From: Zopfochytrium polystomum
Lineage: Eukaryota > Chytridiomycota > Chytridiomycetes > Chytridiales > Chytridiaceae
Length of the DNA: 64,000 nt
Direction: 5' to 3'
NCBI GenBank assembly: GCA_025765615.1
Contig: JAIVFJ010000270.1
Coordinates: forward strand, 18,269-82,268
Shown: positions 50,153-61,262 of the stretch, in pieces
How positions within the stretch are numbered: position 1 is the first letter of the stretch
Layout of the letters: each line of letters opens with the position of its first letter
Position numbers and translations under genes: made by a program
The notes under the pieces: model-generated
The model's database searches: none
What the model was told of the DNA's origin: nothing
What the model saw: only the letters and a program-made list of their open reading frames with translations

Positions 50153-50970
50153 ATGGCTGCGCCCGACGGCGTTGTTCGCAGTGGCAACGTTTCCATGACG
50201 AGCTGCTCCAGTCAATCCTGCTCTTGGCTGCCGCACACCGCCTCGACCGCTCCTACTATACACTTTCGACCGTCTGTCGATCCTTCCAGTGCATCCTAGC
50301 CAACGAGTCGCTGAAGCTGGACGTCGTCAGATCGCACCACCAGAGCGGCGATCTCCTCGCCCAGCTCGAATCATCGCCCGGCGCGCCGGATCTCCAGATC
50401 TCGAACGCCTTCTCGTCACCTTCCTCGAGGCCAACACTGAAGAGCTCGCGCTCACCGCCGACGCCCCGGCCCCGTCGCTGCTAGACTTTGCCGTGCCGCA
50501 CGGGTTCTTGGACCTCGCGCGGCTCCTGCTGACCCACGGAGCGTATCCGAACCGCCGCGGGACCCCTTGGATTTTGACCCTTGGGACATGGAGGACAAAC
50601 ACTCGACGGTCTGGGCCGCTCTGGAGAGGGACAACCTTGCGATGCGGCGGCTCTTGATGGATTTCGGCGCGTACAACTCAGGCACCGCGAGGCGCGAGGC
50701 GAAACGGGCACGGGGCGGCTCGATCGGCCGCGGCGCACCGCATCTTGCTGGAAGCCGACTATAACGAGTCCCAGAGGGTGTTCAGGGGCTGGGTTCGCGC
50801 GCGTGGACGTTGACGCGGTTCGGCTGGCCCTTGCGTTGGGCGTCGAGCCGCACGACAATTCCACTGCGAAGATGATGGTGACTTTAGAAGAGAGATTCGA
50901 AGAGAGCCAGCGCAGGAGGCTGGTTGCGTGCGGACGCCTGGTACTGGCGGGACGGAGTTGCTTGGCGTGA
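50153..50970 (+). pseudogene. F-box plus ankyrin-repeat protein, frameshifted
   Basis: From the ATG at 50153 (MAAPDGVV) a frame change leads to RFHDELLQSILLLAAAHRLD, SYYTLSTVCRSFQCILANE, an F-box. After another change near 50385, ankyrin-type units follow: LERLLVTFLEANTEELALTA, LLDFAVPHGFLDLARLLLTH, GAYPN and STVWAALERDNLAMRRLLMD, FGAYN. A last frame (FARVDVDAVRLALALGVEPH) ends at 50970. The F-box would bind Skp1 and the ankyrins a substrate, as an SCF ubiquitin-ligase adaptor. Three or more indels; real decay or assembly errors. Confidence 0.6.
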
Positions 50971-50999
50971 TTTCGCAGTTGGAGGGAAATATTTCTGGG

Positions 51000-52010
51000 T
51001 GCCTTTATATGTCGATTTCAGAAGGCCTTTCGCAAGGGGTGGGTGAATTATCCACCAAAATAAATCGCCTTCTATTCACTTTTGGGAGAACTTCCTGACT
51101 CCGAGAACGAGGAACCCATCGCGGTCGTATGATTGGACTCCACTGAGACGCAGTATCTTTCTTTTTCTTCGTAGGGTCTGACGAATGGGCGAAATACACG
51201 GAGAGAAGAGACAGCTTGCATCGCCGCGGTAATTATCGGCTTACGGACACCGCCACAGTCAATGGGGCGGTGCAGGACTGTGAAGAGCTGAATTTGAGCA
51301 CCGTCGGTCTCGTTGCGTGTCCTGCAGAGTGTCGAGGCCGATGCGGACCGAGTTTGAGCCCAAAAAGAGCAGGACGCCCGCCGCAGTTTCCCCGACCAAA
51401 ACTTGAAGTATTTTTGCATGTGTTTTTTTATTTCATTACCTTGCGTCATTTGCAAAACTCACTCAGAAGTGATTTGCCAAGGGAATTCCATCGCGACGCA
51501 GGACGCTGTTCCATAAGCCATTATTTTTTCTCTATAGGCTCCAAGCGCTGATATTTACCCACTCCGTGATTTTCGCCCCTCAGTAACCCGCTGCGTGGTG
51601 GGTCTAGGGAAAATGGACATCCACACCGCAAGGGGACGCTCCCATCCATCGTAACCCGGCTCCTCCTCGCCTTCCTCCCCGAGATGACGCTCCTCTTCAC
51701 CCTCCCGCTGGTATCGCGAACGTTTCCTCCTCCGCATCGCCGACGCGCACGGCTCCGGCGGGCGTTGCATCGCTCGGGTGGGTCGAGCCCCACGAGTCGA
51801 TGGCGGCGGCTGTCGTCGACGGCGCGCGACGGGCGCCAACGCTGCGGTTCTTGCGATTGGCGCTGGCGTCGTCGTTGGCGATGCGGAACAGGAGGCGGCT
51901 GCACGCAGTGTTTTTGGCGATGCCTTGCGGCACCCGCGTAGAAGTGTCGGACCAAAGCTCAATTATTAATATTTTATTCTTTCTCACTCTCGCTCTCTGT
52001 CCCTATCGCT

Positions 52011-52053
<43 letters not shown>

Positions 52054-52340
52054 GTTTCGTTCCACCGACATTGGACCCTTCAACTTCAAGGAAATTGATC
52101 GGCACGGTAGAAGGCAAAACGAGTTTGCCGGTTGGTGGCCCACTGGCCTCCCGCTTTGAAACAAAGGCAAGAGGATGGCTGGCCTGCAATCTCGGCAAGC
52201 GGTCAGGGTCTGACGAATGAGTTGTTACAGATAATAAGGTGAGAAGCGGGGGAAAAACATCGAACAAGAGCTGCCTACGGTACCATAACCCTGGCCGCAG
52301 CGGGTATGGTGTACACTTGGGTCCAGTTCTGCCTTGCAAT
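51000..52340. other. Unresolved coding-like region with a long poly-T tract
   Basis: A minus-strand frame at 51987-51697 (LWSDTSTRVPQGIAKNTACS, RLLFRIANDDASANRKN) and a plus-strand frame after the acceptor TTTTTTAG at 52052 (GFVPPTLDPSTSRKLIGTVE) both look partly coding, on opposite strands. I cannot decide between them. The T-run at 52014-52050 is about 36 bases long. Confidence 0.3.
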
Positions 52341-53560
52341 TAGATGTAAACAGACTCTCAGTCTCCTCAGAATTACAGAACTGCAGTGTGTGATTTGGGA
52401 CAGTTGAGCACAAATATGGTTTGGAACTGTCCCGGCGCAAGGCGAGCCCAGATGCTCCTGTTTTGCTGCTGCGGCCCGCGGAAAGTCTCCTCCCGCTGAC
52501 ACCCGCGCCTGTGGTGCTCCACCGCCTGTCCCCGCCGTCGCCGCCACCGCTTGCCGGGCCGCCTGCCGCTCGCTCTTTCCATCCCGCCACGTATGACGAT
52601 GGCGGCGCTTTGTCCGTCGCCGCGCGTCGTGGCACATGGGGGCAGCCCATGATCACAATGCCTCACGTCCTCGTTTCCCCCAACACCGCCCCGCCGCGCC
52701 GTTGCGCTCCGCTGACGTAACCGGCACCCGTCGTCGACGTACACGCACCTTTTATGAGGCATTACATCATGGTAGCAGGTGGTAAGGCTTGTTAGCTCTG
52801 CCATCATCTTGTTAACTCTGTCCATCTGGGCTTAGCACCTCTCCCACAGAAGTGTTTCAGTCCTGAGTCATTTCCAAAGTGAGGTGCTATTGGCCAGGCA
52901 TCGTAGGACTTTGCATTTCTGCACAGTCTGTCAACTAGCAATAAGAGAGTAGGAATCCAAGCCTAGTCACGTTTTGCCAGCAAAACGTGGGGCGAGGCAG
53001 GGTGGTAATCCTCACAATTGCCAGTTAAACAGTGGGTATACACTTAATTTATTTGAGGTCACAGGCTCGACAGCTTGTCATCCTCACAAGTTGCTGAAAC
53101 ATGCCGCTATTCGAAGACACACAAGAAGACTCCCACTCGAGTGATGTTAGTGCCTAACCTTCTGTTTTGTCTGTAATTCTCAAGCTCCAGCTCCTAGCTC
53201 GTAGTCTCTGTAGCAGTTCCGCAACCCTATGACCTGTAGCTCCTGCGGTTTCCACTTGGCGCTGGCAGAGAGTAGCTTATTCTTATCTTCACAAGAGTGC
53301 GTGTGTGAGCCAGTAGCTTCTAGAACACCAGACAGTAGCTTGTACACACTAAACTTCACTCTTGTGGTTATAGTCTTGTCTCTCACTCTTAAATCAGTCC
53401 CCGCATACAAGAATCTTACGAAATCGACTGGTAGACAGTCCAAGCAATCCAGTGGCTGTACTTCTGTTTAGTTTCCACAAGAACCAATGATGTACAGCTT
53501 CGACTTAGACCATAGTGACATTCTTTGCTCTGATGGAAAGGTGCTTCATTCACTGTAAGG
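52341..53560. other. Gene-free stretch left of the repeat with the DIRS-like element
   Basis: 52341-52740 is GC-rich with overlapping open frames but no domain. From about 52800 the sequence is less GC-rich and shows no coding signal. Confidence 0.35.
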
Positions 53561-53880
53561 CGGAACTGACTGGTTAGCAGCAAGAGGCACAAGACGGACC
53601 TGAACCTATTGTGACTGTCAGTTATCGTTCTCACGATGCCCATGGGAGAGTGAGCCACTGCCAATGCAGACCTGGGCGCTGGCTTGCGCTGATGACAAAT
53701 ACTCTGAGTATTAAGTGGAACAGAAACCCAGTGTCAACAGTTTTCCTCCTCCTCTGCTCAAGCAGATAATATAGGAGAGGTTTTTACCCTGTGCCAGTCA
53801 CGCTTGCCTAGCAACTATTACAGTGTGTTTATCATCATCATGTATCAATAATTCATAGCAGCGTTTTTCTCTTTCGCTCC
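53561..53880 (+). repeat. Dispersed repeat family, left part of the interrupted copy
   Basis: GGCGGAACTGACTGGTTAGC through TTTTTCTCTTTCGCTCC matches 60684-61006 over its whole length with scattered differences (for example CCAATGCAGACCTGGGCGCT and CCTCCTCCTCTGCTCAAGCA are shared). The copy is interrupted at 53880 by the DIRS-like element and continues at 57905. Confidence 0.85.
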
Positions 53881-53995
53881 ATCTCCTGCGTCAGTCGGCC
53901 CAGGGTGCTAGTCAAAGCTCTGTTCTGCTCAGTCTGAGCATCTTGGTCAAAAACCAAACAAAAAATGCAAAAAAGCCAATCTTTTTTTCGCTCAG
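53881..53995 (+). repeat. DIRS-like left inverted terminal repeat
   Basis: Complementary to 57755-57868 with a handful of differences; shared blocks include GGTCAAAAACCAAACAAAAA and CAGTCTGAGCATCTTGG. Confidence 0.85.
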
Positions 53996-56900
53996 TCTTC
54001 GCTCTCTCGCACCGCTGCTGCTTGGCGGCTGGTGGCGAACGCGCACGTTGAGGCGCCGCTGCGGCGCCCGGCCCTGGGGGGGGTATCGGGTGTTGTGGTA
54101 AGATTATGGGGTGTGGGTCGTTCAGCGAGCCCGCATCACCCGCACAGAGGAAGGTGGAGTAGCGCCCATCCTTCTGTGCAGTGCCTCCCTCGCTCGCGCG
54201 ATAGAGGGGTCACTGCCAGGCTTGCTTTGCAGTCCACTCTGTGTTCCGTATGTCGAAGGCGATCGCCGCCTCTCGAAGAAGACTAGACTTTCCAATTGGA
54301 TCGTCACAAGCGCTCCCCTTCCAGTCCATAGGCCCGTAGGCAGTTCCTGCTGGTTAGGGTGTGTCGGCTCTCCGCGCCAGGTGCACTGAGCACGCTGGGC
54401 GGAGGCTGCCCTCGCAGTCGCCGACTTCGAAGCCAACTCCAGTTGCTGGGTTTCGCTCGTCGGTGGGTAGGTGGCTTCCAGGGGGCCTGCCCGTGATCCG
54501 CGCTCTCCAGCTCCCGGACGAGTCGCACAGATCTGTTTTGACAGTGAGGATGGGGTCCTGCTTTTCGTATTGCTAGGTTTGTTACTTGCCCCCTTCGTTC
54601 AGCAGGCGGATGTGGGCGCTCCAGTGAGATCGGAGCGAACATGGACCCCAGGCCGTGGCTCGCATCACTTCGCTAGTGGGTGTGAGTTTTCAGTCAGCGC
54701 AGGTCTCAGCATCCGGAGCGCGTGCTCTGCAGGTAATGGGTGTGCTGGGTGCCTTGGCAAGTCCATACACCAGCCTCCGCTCGCTGACAACACTGTATGT
54801 CGCCGACGTCACGCAGGAGAGCAGTTGGGACCACAGAGCGGAGGGTTGTGTCCCCCCCGCTTGGTAAGGCATCGTTTTCGTCCTTCCCATTTCCCCAACT
54901 GCCCCCACAATCTTGGGTTGCCATCGGCACCCTTGAGGTGACGGCCAAGAGACTCAGTTACGTCGGCCTCTCAACAGTAGACCGCCTTTTAAGCGACGCA
55001 GAACCTGCAAATGCTTCCCTGCTCCGACAGAACACGCCCGACAGAGGTTGCACTCTCGGCGGGGAATCGCTTGAGCGACGATGGGTTCCCCATGGGCCTT
55101 TGGTTGGATGATACAGGGTTGTGGTCAGCACATCTATGGTGTACCCTCATGGCGACGTCAGCACTGCGTGCTTCACCTCCAGCAGAGGTGGATACGACAG
55201 ACCTGGGTGGGGTCAATGCTGCGAGCACAGTCCCAGGTCGCCTCGTGGGTGCACAGTGAGCTTACGGACGTTCTGCACCTCTCCATGGAGCTGAGAGGTC
55301 ACAAGTCGACGCGATGCCCCCTCCATGCAGGAACCATCAGATGTATAGCTTTTTGATGCAGTTCATTGGGCGCCAAGACCTCGGAAGCTCTCGCAAATGA
55401 CAGGAGGCCCCCCATTTGTCTCCTGAAAAACTTATCTCACCCTTTTCGAGCAGGTACCCTGAGTTCCTGAGTGCTGCAGGCACCGACAGTCAGTCGCCTT
55501 GCCTCCCTTTGACGCAGGGGCGATGGACACCATGGTCATCGTCATTCATGATGGCCCGTGCCAGATGGCTGAACACCTGACTTCGACTTCGGCACCTCCG
55601 ACGAGGAGGAAGGTCCTTCAGGCGACACGACAGGAGCAGTCTTGACACTTGCCACTTTGGCCCGCCTTTAGGCACTGAGACCGACACTCAACTGACAACG
55701 GTAGGACGCGAAGGACCATGCTGTCGACGCTGTTTTGCCTTTGGATGCAGCGCAGAGGTCGGTCGACATCGCCGCCTCGTTGTGGTGCTTGCAATCGCAC
55801 ATTGCCTTGCACTTGGATTTTCGCAGTCTATCGGACAATGGACCACACAGATTTTAACGGCTCCTGTGGCCATGGAACCAGTCCGAGTCCGCACCGTTTC
55901 TCTGTCACAAGTCTAGCAACGCAGACTTCCCTGTAGGCAATCCTCCCAGCATCCGCCACTGACAGATTCAACTGCCTCTCGGCTGTTCTATCGTGGGCAT
56001 TACAGCAAGGCGATCTGAATGGGTGACTGGTTTTTTCTCTATGGCCGTCTTAGCTCATCTGGGAGAGCATAAGACTGAAGAAGCCACCTGCTGTTCTGTG
56101 CGGTGGCCCAAGCCGACACTATCTGCCCCAACGCTATCGGTGTGGCGCTCAGGTTTCCCGTTGGCTGGAGTCAAGGGGATCGCGGGACTTGCTCCCTCGA
56201 ACACCTTCCGAGGCACAGCGCCGTGAGCTGTGCATGCACCGCAGCCAAATTTAATCATTCGACTATTCGGCCAACCCGGCGCTTTGAGCTGCAGACTTCA
56301 AACGTTCGCCGACGATTGGTGGCAGAGACTTCACCTGTGTGGCAGGGATTCAGTTCTCGTGGGGCCCTGCTCAGGGATGGCCCCTCAGTCGTCGTTGACG
56401 TGGCAGTCAATCCTTCTGTCAGCGCAGCTGCCTCCGTGACACGCCCATTTGCACACATGCAGAATTGCTGCTAACGGAGCCTGGCTCAAAGATAGGAGCT
56501 ATCTTCAGCCGTAGCCTTTTTGGGCGGACTCTTCTCTCGGCTTATTCAGGCCAATGTCCTGGTTTTTCTAAAAGACTCGGCATGTCGGATTTCCGATCTT
56601 CAGGTGCTCTTTGCGACGTTGAGTTGCGGTGGGCACAGAACCTCCTGAGCCGCAAGGCTCTTTTTCACGGGTCCTGGCGTCAATTCAGGACCGTTACAGG
56701 CTGCCGTTCATCGCTTGCTGGACTGTTCTACTCTCGTCATACCGGCGGCCTGGCTAATGACAGTCACTATCACCTCGCCCCATACTTCAAGCAACGTCCT
56801 CCTGGTCCGATCTGGCGCTTCATACGGCGCAAGCGAGAGCAGCTTGCAATGGCAGTCAGCTGCTTTGGCCCATCACACCAACCATCTTTGTTTAGTCGAT

Positions 56901-57333
56901 TGATAAGCTCACCACAGGCCGTGATCGTCTGGTCCTATCTCTGGCGACGTCATGCCAAGGCAAGCGGCACACAAATCTTCTGCAATGTTCATCAGCCTTG
57001 AGGATCCAACTGCCACCCGTTGCCGCATCGCTCGGCTTTTCCTGACAGTCATCAGCAGGCAGCAAGTCAGTTCGCATGCCCTCCACACCACATTGACGCT
57101 GGGTGGTTTTTGCGGGTGGGACATTTGCGGCACGCCGTTGCACCACAAGCTTCAGCGATTAGACCCCGTCAGGGAATCATTTCCTGTCATTTCTGGCCGT
57201 TCAGCAACGGCTCGGACACCGCTCCACACAGTCAGCACAGAGCAACACTCAGGGTCCATTGCCATGCACCTCGTGTCTGTGGTGTCGCCAGCAGTAGTCA
57301 GCCGGCCCCCCTGCGGGTTTCTTGGACGAAGTA

Positions 57334-57424
57334 GCACCCTGGGCCAACCGATGCAGGAGATTGTCTCAGCGTAGCGATTCATGCAGCTTAAGCCGCGATC
57401 TCTGAGGAGGGAGGCCCAGGGTGC
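57334..57424 (+). repeat. DIRS-like internal complementary region
   Basis: 57362-57402 is the exact complement of the last 41 bases of the element (57864-57904). It is flanked by GCACCCTGGGCC (57334) and GGCCCAGGGTGC (ending 57424), which repeat the sequence at the terminal repeats in both orientations. Confidence 0.85.
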
Positions 57425-57754
57425 TTTCCCACCCGCGGCCCTCCCGCACCCTGGGCCCTCCCTCTCGTTACGTCCATTTCTCAGTCGTTCTCTTCCCTTG
57501 GGCGGCTGTCTTTTCCTTTGTGGATTCCTCTGATGGAAATGCTTTCTCCGTCCCCCAAGCACGGTTTTCCGGGTTCTTTTTCCTCCAAAGGGGAGTTTTT
57601 CCGGCTTTTTCCCGTGGCTCGTTCCTTCTCCTCACGCACACGGCACGCTTTTCCGGGCTCTTTTTCCCCCACAGGGGATTTTTTTCCGGTTTTTTCACGT
57701 GTCGTTCCTCCTCCTGTTCCAGCCTCTCTCGCTTCGCTCTCTCGTCGCTATCAA

Positions 57755-57904
57755 CTGAGCGAAAAAAAGATTGGCTTTTTGCATTTTTTGTTTGGTTTTT
57801 GACCAAGATGCTCAGACTGAGCGGAACAAAGCTTTGACAAGCACCCTGGGCCGACCGACGCAGGAGATCGCGGCTTAAGCTGCATGAATCGCTACGCTGA
57901 GACA
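57755..57904 (+). repeat. DIRS-like right inverted terminal repeat with terminal extension
   Basis: 57755-57868 pairs with the left repeat. The last 36 bases are present only at this end and in complement inside the internal region. Confidence 0.85.
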
Positions 57905-57966
57905 AAGTTGGGGAGAAGGACCACCCACAAACACACACCTCCACTTCCACTCCTTCGCACAGTGGC
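57905..57966 (+). repeat. Dispersed repeat family, right part of the interrupted copy
   Basis: AAGTTGGGGAGAAGGA.CACCC onward matches 61007-61080 and directly continues the repeat broken at 53880. Confidence 0.8.
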
Positions 57967-59062
57967 GTTTGTGAAAGCAGAATAAAGGTTAAACTGATTG
58001 TTGGACTGTCATAAGAAACTTTGAAGTGGCCGAAAACATTTGTCACCCCACTGTACAATATGAGCCAGTCACTTGGCTTGGGTTGGGCCAGGCAAGGCAC
58101 CAAAGGTCGCTGGCTAACTAGTCTTCTTGTGAGATCAAGCTTTGAGGAGTTGGATCAAAAGCACAAAGAATGCCGCACTCTTGGATTTCAGCCCACAGTC
58201 AGGTCTCTGGAAGAGCTTTTGATGGAGATTGTCCTGCAGATGGGATTCCTCCACTGTAGGTGGAATAGTCATTTACCAAGTTGACGCAAGGCAGACTGAC
58301 GTTTGGCACCTCTGAGCTTCTACTTTGATCCTATTTCTACAGACCTTAAGTCATCCTACTTTTCTTGCTTAAGCCTTCCTTGCAGTTGATTGTTTCTTCC
58401 CATTTCTGTTTGGTAAGTAAGGGTTGATTGTTTCTTCCTGAACTCTTGTTTCACATTATTATTCTGGTTTCCCCTTGTTGACTGCCAGTTCTTTCCCCAG
58501 TTAATCTTACATCCCTTGCAATATGACACCCCCTGTGAACAATGCCAATGCATGCCCCTATCATGCCGCTTGTTACAGCCTTGCAGACAGTCAGTGGACT
58601 TTAATTTTACAACCTAGTGACCTTGTGCCAAACTCAGTGTGACAGTCAACCACAATCAGTCCAACATTTATGGTTACTTTATCCAATCCTGAGCCACATT
58701 TGACACATCTTGACAGAACTTTGGGGGTTCTGCAATGTCTCTCTATTTTTTCAGGCAAAATTCATAATACTTGATCCTTTTGTATTGATTGCAGATGTGC
58801 TACCGCTTTGGCAAGTCTGTTCATTTTGGAGCTATCCTCCTAAACTTGGCTTGTGCATGCAGTATAACGCAACACGCACAACAGCTGTGAGCCTTGCACC
58901 AGCACCAGCACCTATTTCTTGCAGGGTTTTGGCAGAGTTTCAGAGCTTATGACCTGCACTGTAACCTTTGTTAAAATATCGCAAATCCATCATCCTTGTG
59001 ATTCAATTGTGCTCAAAATTTGTGCATGCATGTACAATAATTGCACGTCAGCCTCCGTCCAG
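57967..59062. other. Gene-free AT-richer stretch
   Basis: No coding signature or RNA gene is seen. The composition is clearly lower in GC than 17-50 kb. Confidence 0.4.
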
Positions 59063-59135
59063 GGGGAATTAGCTCAAATGGTAGAGCGCTCGCTTAGCAT
59101 GCGAGAGGCACGGGGATCGATACCCCGATTCTCCA
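59063..59135 (+). tRNA. tRNA-Ala (anticodon AGC)
   Basis: 72 nt plus the discriminator A: acceptor GGGGAAT/ATTCTCC (one G-T pair), D-arm GCTCAAATGGTAGAGC, anticodon stem CTCGC/GCGAG around the loop TTAGCAT, T-arm CGGGGATCGATACCCCG. No intron. Confidence 0.95.
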
Positions 59136-59662
59136 TGTTCTTAGACTCTTTTGGGGTGTCAGATCGAGTGCTTCTCCTCTGTGTGCATGAGGAAGTTTCA
59201 GCAGCACACAAGGCTAGGCCCTTTATGATGCAAGGATTAATTGTGGTGGCACTGAGGTTGTTTTACATGGTAATTGATGGTAATTGATGGTGGACTGCCA
59301 GTACCTTATTCCTTCAGATCTCTGGTAGATTTTCCTTTGTGTGATCCAGGGATCCCCCATTCTTTCCCACCAGTTTCAATAGCAATCTTCAAGTGTTGCA
59401 CAACACCTTAATTTTATTTTATTTTATTTTATTTTATTTTTACTTTTTCTTCCCCTTCTTTCCATTTTTCCCCTATTTTTTTCTGCTCTGTTGGAACTGA
59501 CGGGGGCATGTTGGCACCAAAGGAGAAGTTTGTGCACCAAGCAGCCTAATGGTGCTTGCTGCTCAGAGATTAGGATTGAGTGTTAGGGGTTGTCAATGAG
59601 CATTGTGGACCAGCACAGCTGGACAGCGTGTTCAAAAGGAGCAGGAATTTTAAACACATCAA
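59136..59662. other. Gene-free stretch with TTTTA repeat
   Basis: Only the (TTTTA)n run at 59411-59441 stands out. Confidence 0.4.
59411..59441 (+). repeat. (TTTTA)n microsatellite
   Basis: Six TTTTA units in a row. Confidence 0.9.
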
Positions 59663-59756
59663 TGCCTTCTACCAGAATTAAACTGGTGACCTTCTCCTTC
59701 CACTTAGGAATACTGTGCTACTAGGGAGACGCTCTGCCAACTGAGCCAAGAAGGCA
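59663..59756 (-). tRNA. tRNA-Thr (anticodon AGT) with a ~20-nt intron
   Basis: 94 nt. Acceptor TGCCTTC/GAAGGCA pairs fully; D-arm GGCTCAGTTGGCAGAGC; anticodon stem TCTCC/GGAGA with the loop start CTAGTA, so anticodon AGT. The intron begins one base after the anticodon, the canonical position. T-arm ACCAGTTTAATTCTGGT. Confidence 0.88.
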
Positions 59757-60683
59757 GTGTGTTGGATTGTTTTACTTTCTCCAAACGTGGAAAGAAAAAA
59801 TTTTTTTTTTCTTAAGCTGTTGTTCTTGAACATTGAAATGGATGTGGAAGACAGTCTTAGGTTCAATCACAGACATGGCACTACTCAATCTCAGCACAAT
59901 CTTTTGATTTTGTTTTTTCAGTTAGGATTGGGTCAGATCAGATTGGACTGCTTGGAGTTGCAGACTTGAAACTGCGCTCAGGCAGGACAAAAGTGACTGC
60001 AGCACAAGTCATACCCCAATGGCTGATTTTGCATGGCTTCTGCAGTGTATCAATTAATTAAGATTTGAATATCGTCCAATGTGATTGACTTGGCGCTGTG
60101 GCATGACTGAACACAAACAACAAACACATCTCATATCAATATGGCTGGATTAGATTTGATCCCAATTCCGAATCACATCCAAACTCTCAATTTGCGTGGC
60201 CTGGCTTGATTTGTTTGTGCAGGACTTATCACACTATGTCCCTCCTGAGCCCCAACAATGTATTCCAGGCGCTTTCTTTGTTGCACCCTTTTGAGAAATT
60301 GGGTGTTTCCCCACGTGTTTTGCATGTCTTCACTTTTGTGTTTCTTGTTTTTGGTGGGGTTTTGCTTTATTGTATTATTGTATTTTGAGCACAGAGAGCA
60401 TCCTTGTCAGTTGGTTCTTTGCAAGCAACCATACAGCAGCTGCTGTCCACCACGTTTGGTCAAAGCTGCACAATCCATCCACCTGATCTTTCTCATCCCT
60501 TTGCCACCAGCTAGGCCCTATTGTTGTTGCACACAGTTTGCGGTGGGGTTGCACACCAATTGTCCGCCAGGTGTGGGTTGTCCTGTGAGACTTCCACACT
60601 GCTTTCACAGAAGATAAGTGAATTGCATACACCTTGAAGGAAAATGTTGCGCTCTCAGGCTCTGCTGCATTTTCAGCATATTA
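59757..60683. other. Gene-free stretch
   Basis: No coding signature or RNA gene is seen. Confidence 0.4.
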
Positions 60684-61085
60684 GACGGAACTGACTGCTT
60701 AGCAAAAAGAGGCACAAGACAGACCAGAACCTATTGTGACTGTCTTTTATTGTTCTACATGATGGCTGGGGAGAGTGAGTCACTGCCAATGCAGACCTGG
60801 GCGCTGGCTTGTGCTGTTTACCAATACTCCGAATACATGGTGGAACGGGAAATCCAGTGTAAACAGTTTTCCTCCTCCTCTGCTCAAGCAGACAATATAG
60901 GAGAGGTTTTTACCATGCGCCTGTCATGCTCGCCTAGCAACTATTAGAGCTTGCATATCATCAACATGTATCAATTGTTCATGATAGAGTTTTTCTCTTT
61001 CTCTCCAAGTTGGGGAGAAGGAACACCCACAAACACACATCTCCACTTCATTCACTCCTTCTACTCCCTCACACAGAGTAGACTG
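60684..61085 (+). repeat. Dispersed repeat family, uninterrupted copy
   Basis: About 400 bases matching 53561-53880 followed directly by 57905-57966, with ...CTTTCTCTCC|AAGTTGGGG... at 61006/61007 where the other copy holds the DIRS-like element. It contains no open frame or tRNA-like head; an LTR or non-autonomous element is possible. Confidence 0.8.
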
Positions 61086-61179
61086 TTAACACAGCAGAAA
61101 CACTCAGGGTGGAACAATTTAAACCAAAAGTGCAAAACAGCCAAACAAGCTTTACGTGCCCTTCAGTCCTGCTCCTGCT

Positions 61180-61262
61180 TTGTCGAAAAAGGCAGGACTC
61201 AAACCTGTGCACCCAGAGAGTAACAGATTTTGAGTCTGTCACCTTAACCCAGGTGTTGACAA
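61180..61262 (-). tRNA. tRNA-Leu (anticodon CAA), imperfect
   Basis: The anticodon arm ACAGA-CTCAAAA-TCTGT is perfect and gives CAA. The length (83 nt) and the long variable arm (TTACTCTCTGGGTGC) fit class II tRNA-Leu. The acceptor TTGTCAA/TCGACAA has one mismatch, and extra T residues separate the T-arm from the acceptor strand, so it may be a decaying gene. Confidence 0.6.

Larger units (their letters stand above)
53881..57904 (+). mobile_element. DIRS-like retroelement, structure intact, coding capacity not recognised
   Basis: About 4.02 kb, defined by comparison with the uninterrupted repeat at 60684-61085. It has inverted terminal repeats (53881-53995 and 57755-57868), a right-end extension (57869-57904) and an internal region (57334-57424) complementary to the terminal sequences. 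This arrangement and insertion without a target duplication are diagnostic of DIRS elements, which integrate with a tyrosine recombinase. Weak open frames (54.7-55.3 and 56.5-57.4 kb) do not show clear reverse transcriptase or recombinase motifs to me, so it is decayed or non-autonomous, or frame errors hide them. Confidence 0.7.

Noticed and set aside
53561..61085. An LTR retrotransposon of about 7.5 kb with 400-bp direct repeats
   Set aside because: The left copy is split by the DIRS-like element and its remainder continues at 57905, so the two copies are independent repeats, one interrupted, not paired LTRs. tRNA genes lie between them and no gag-pol frame is seen.
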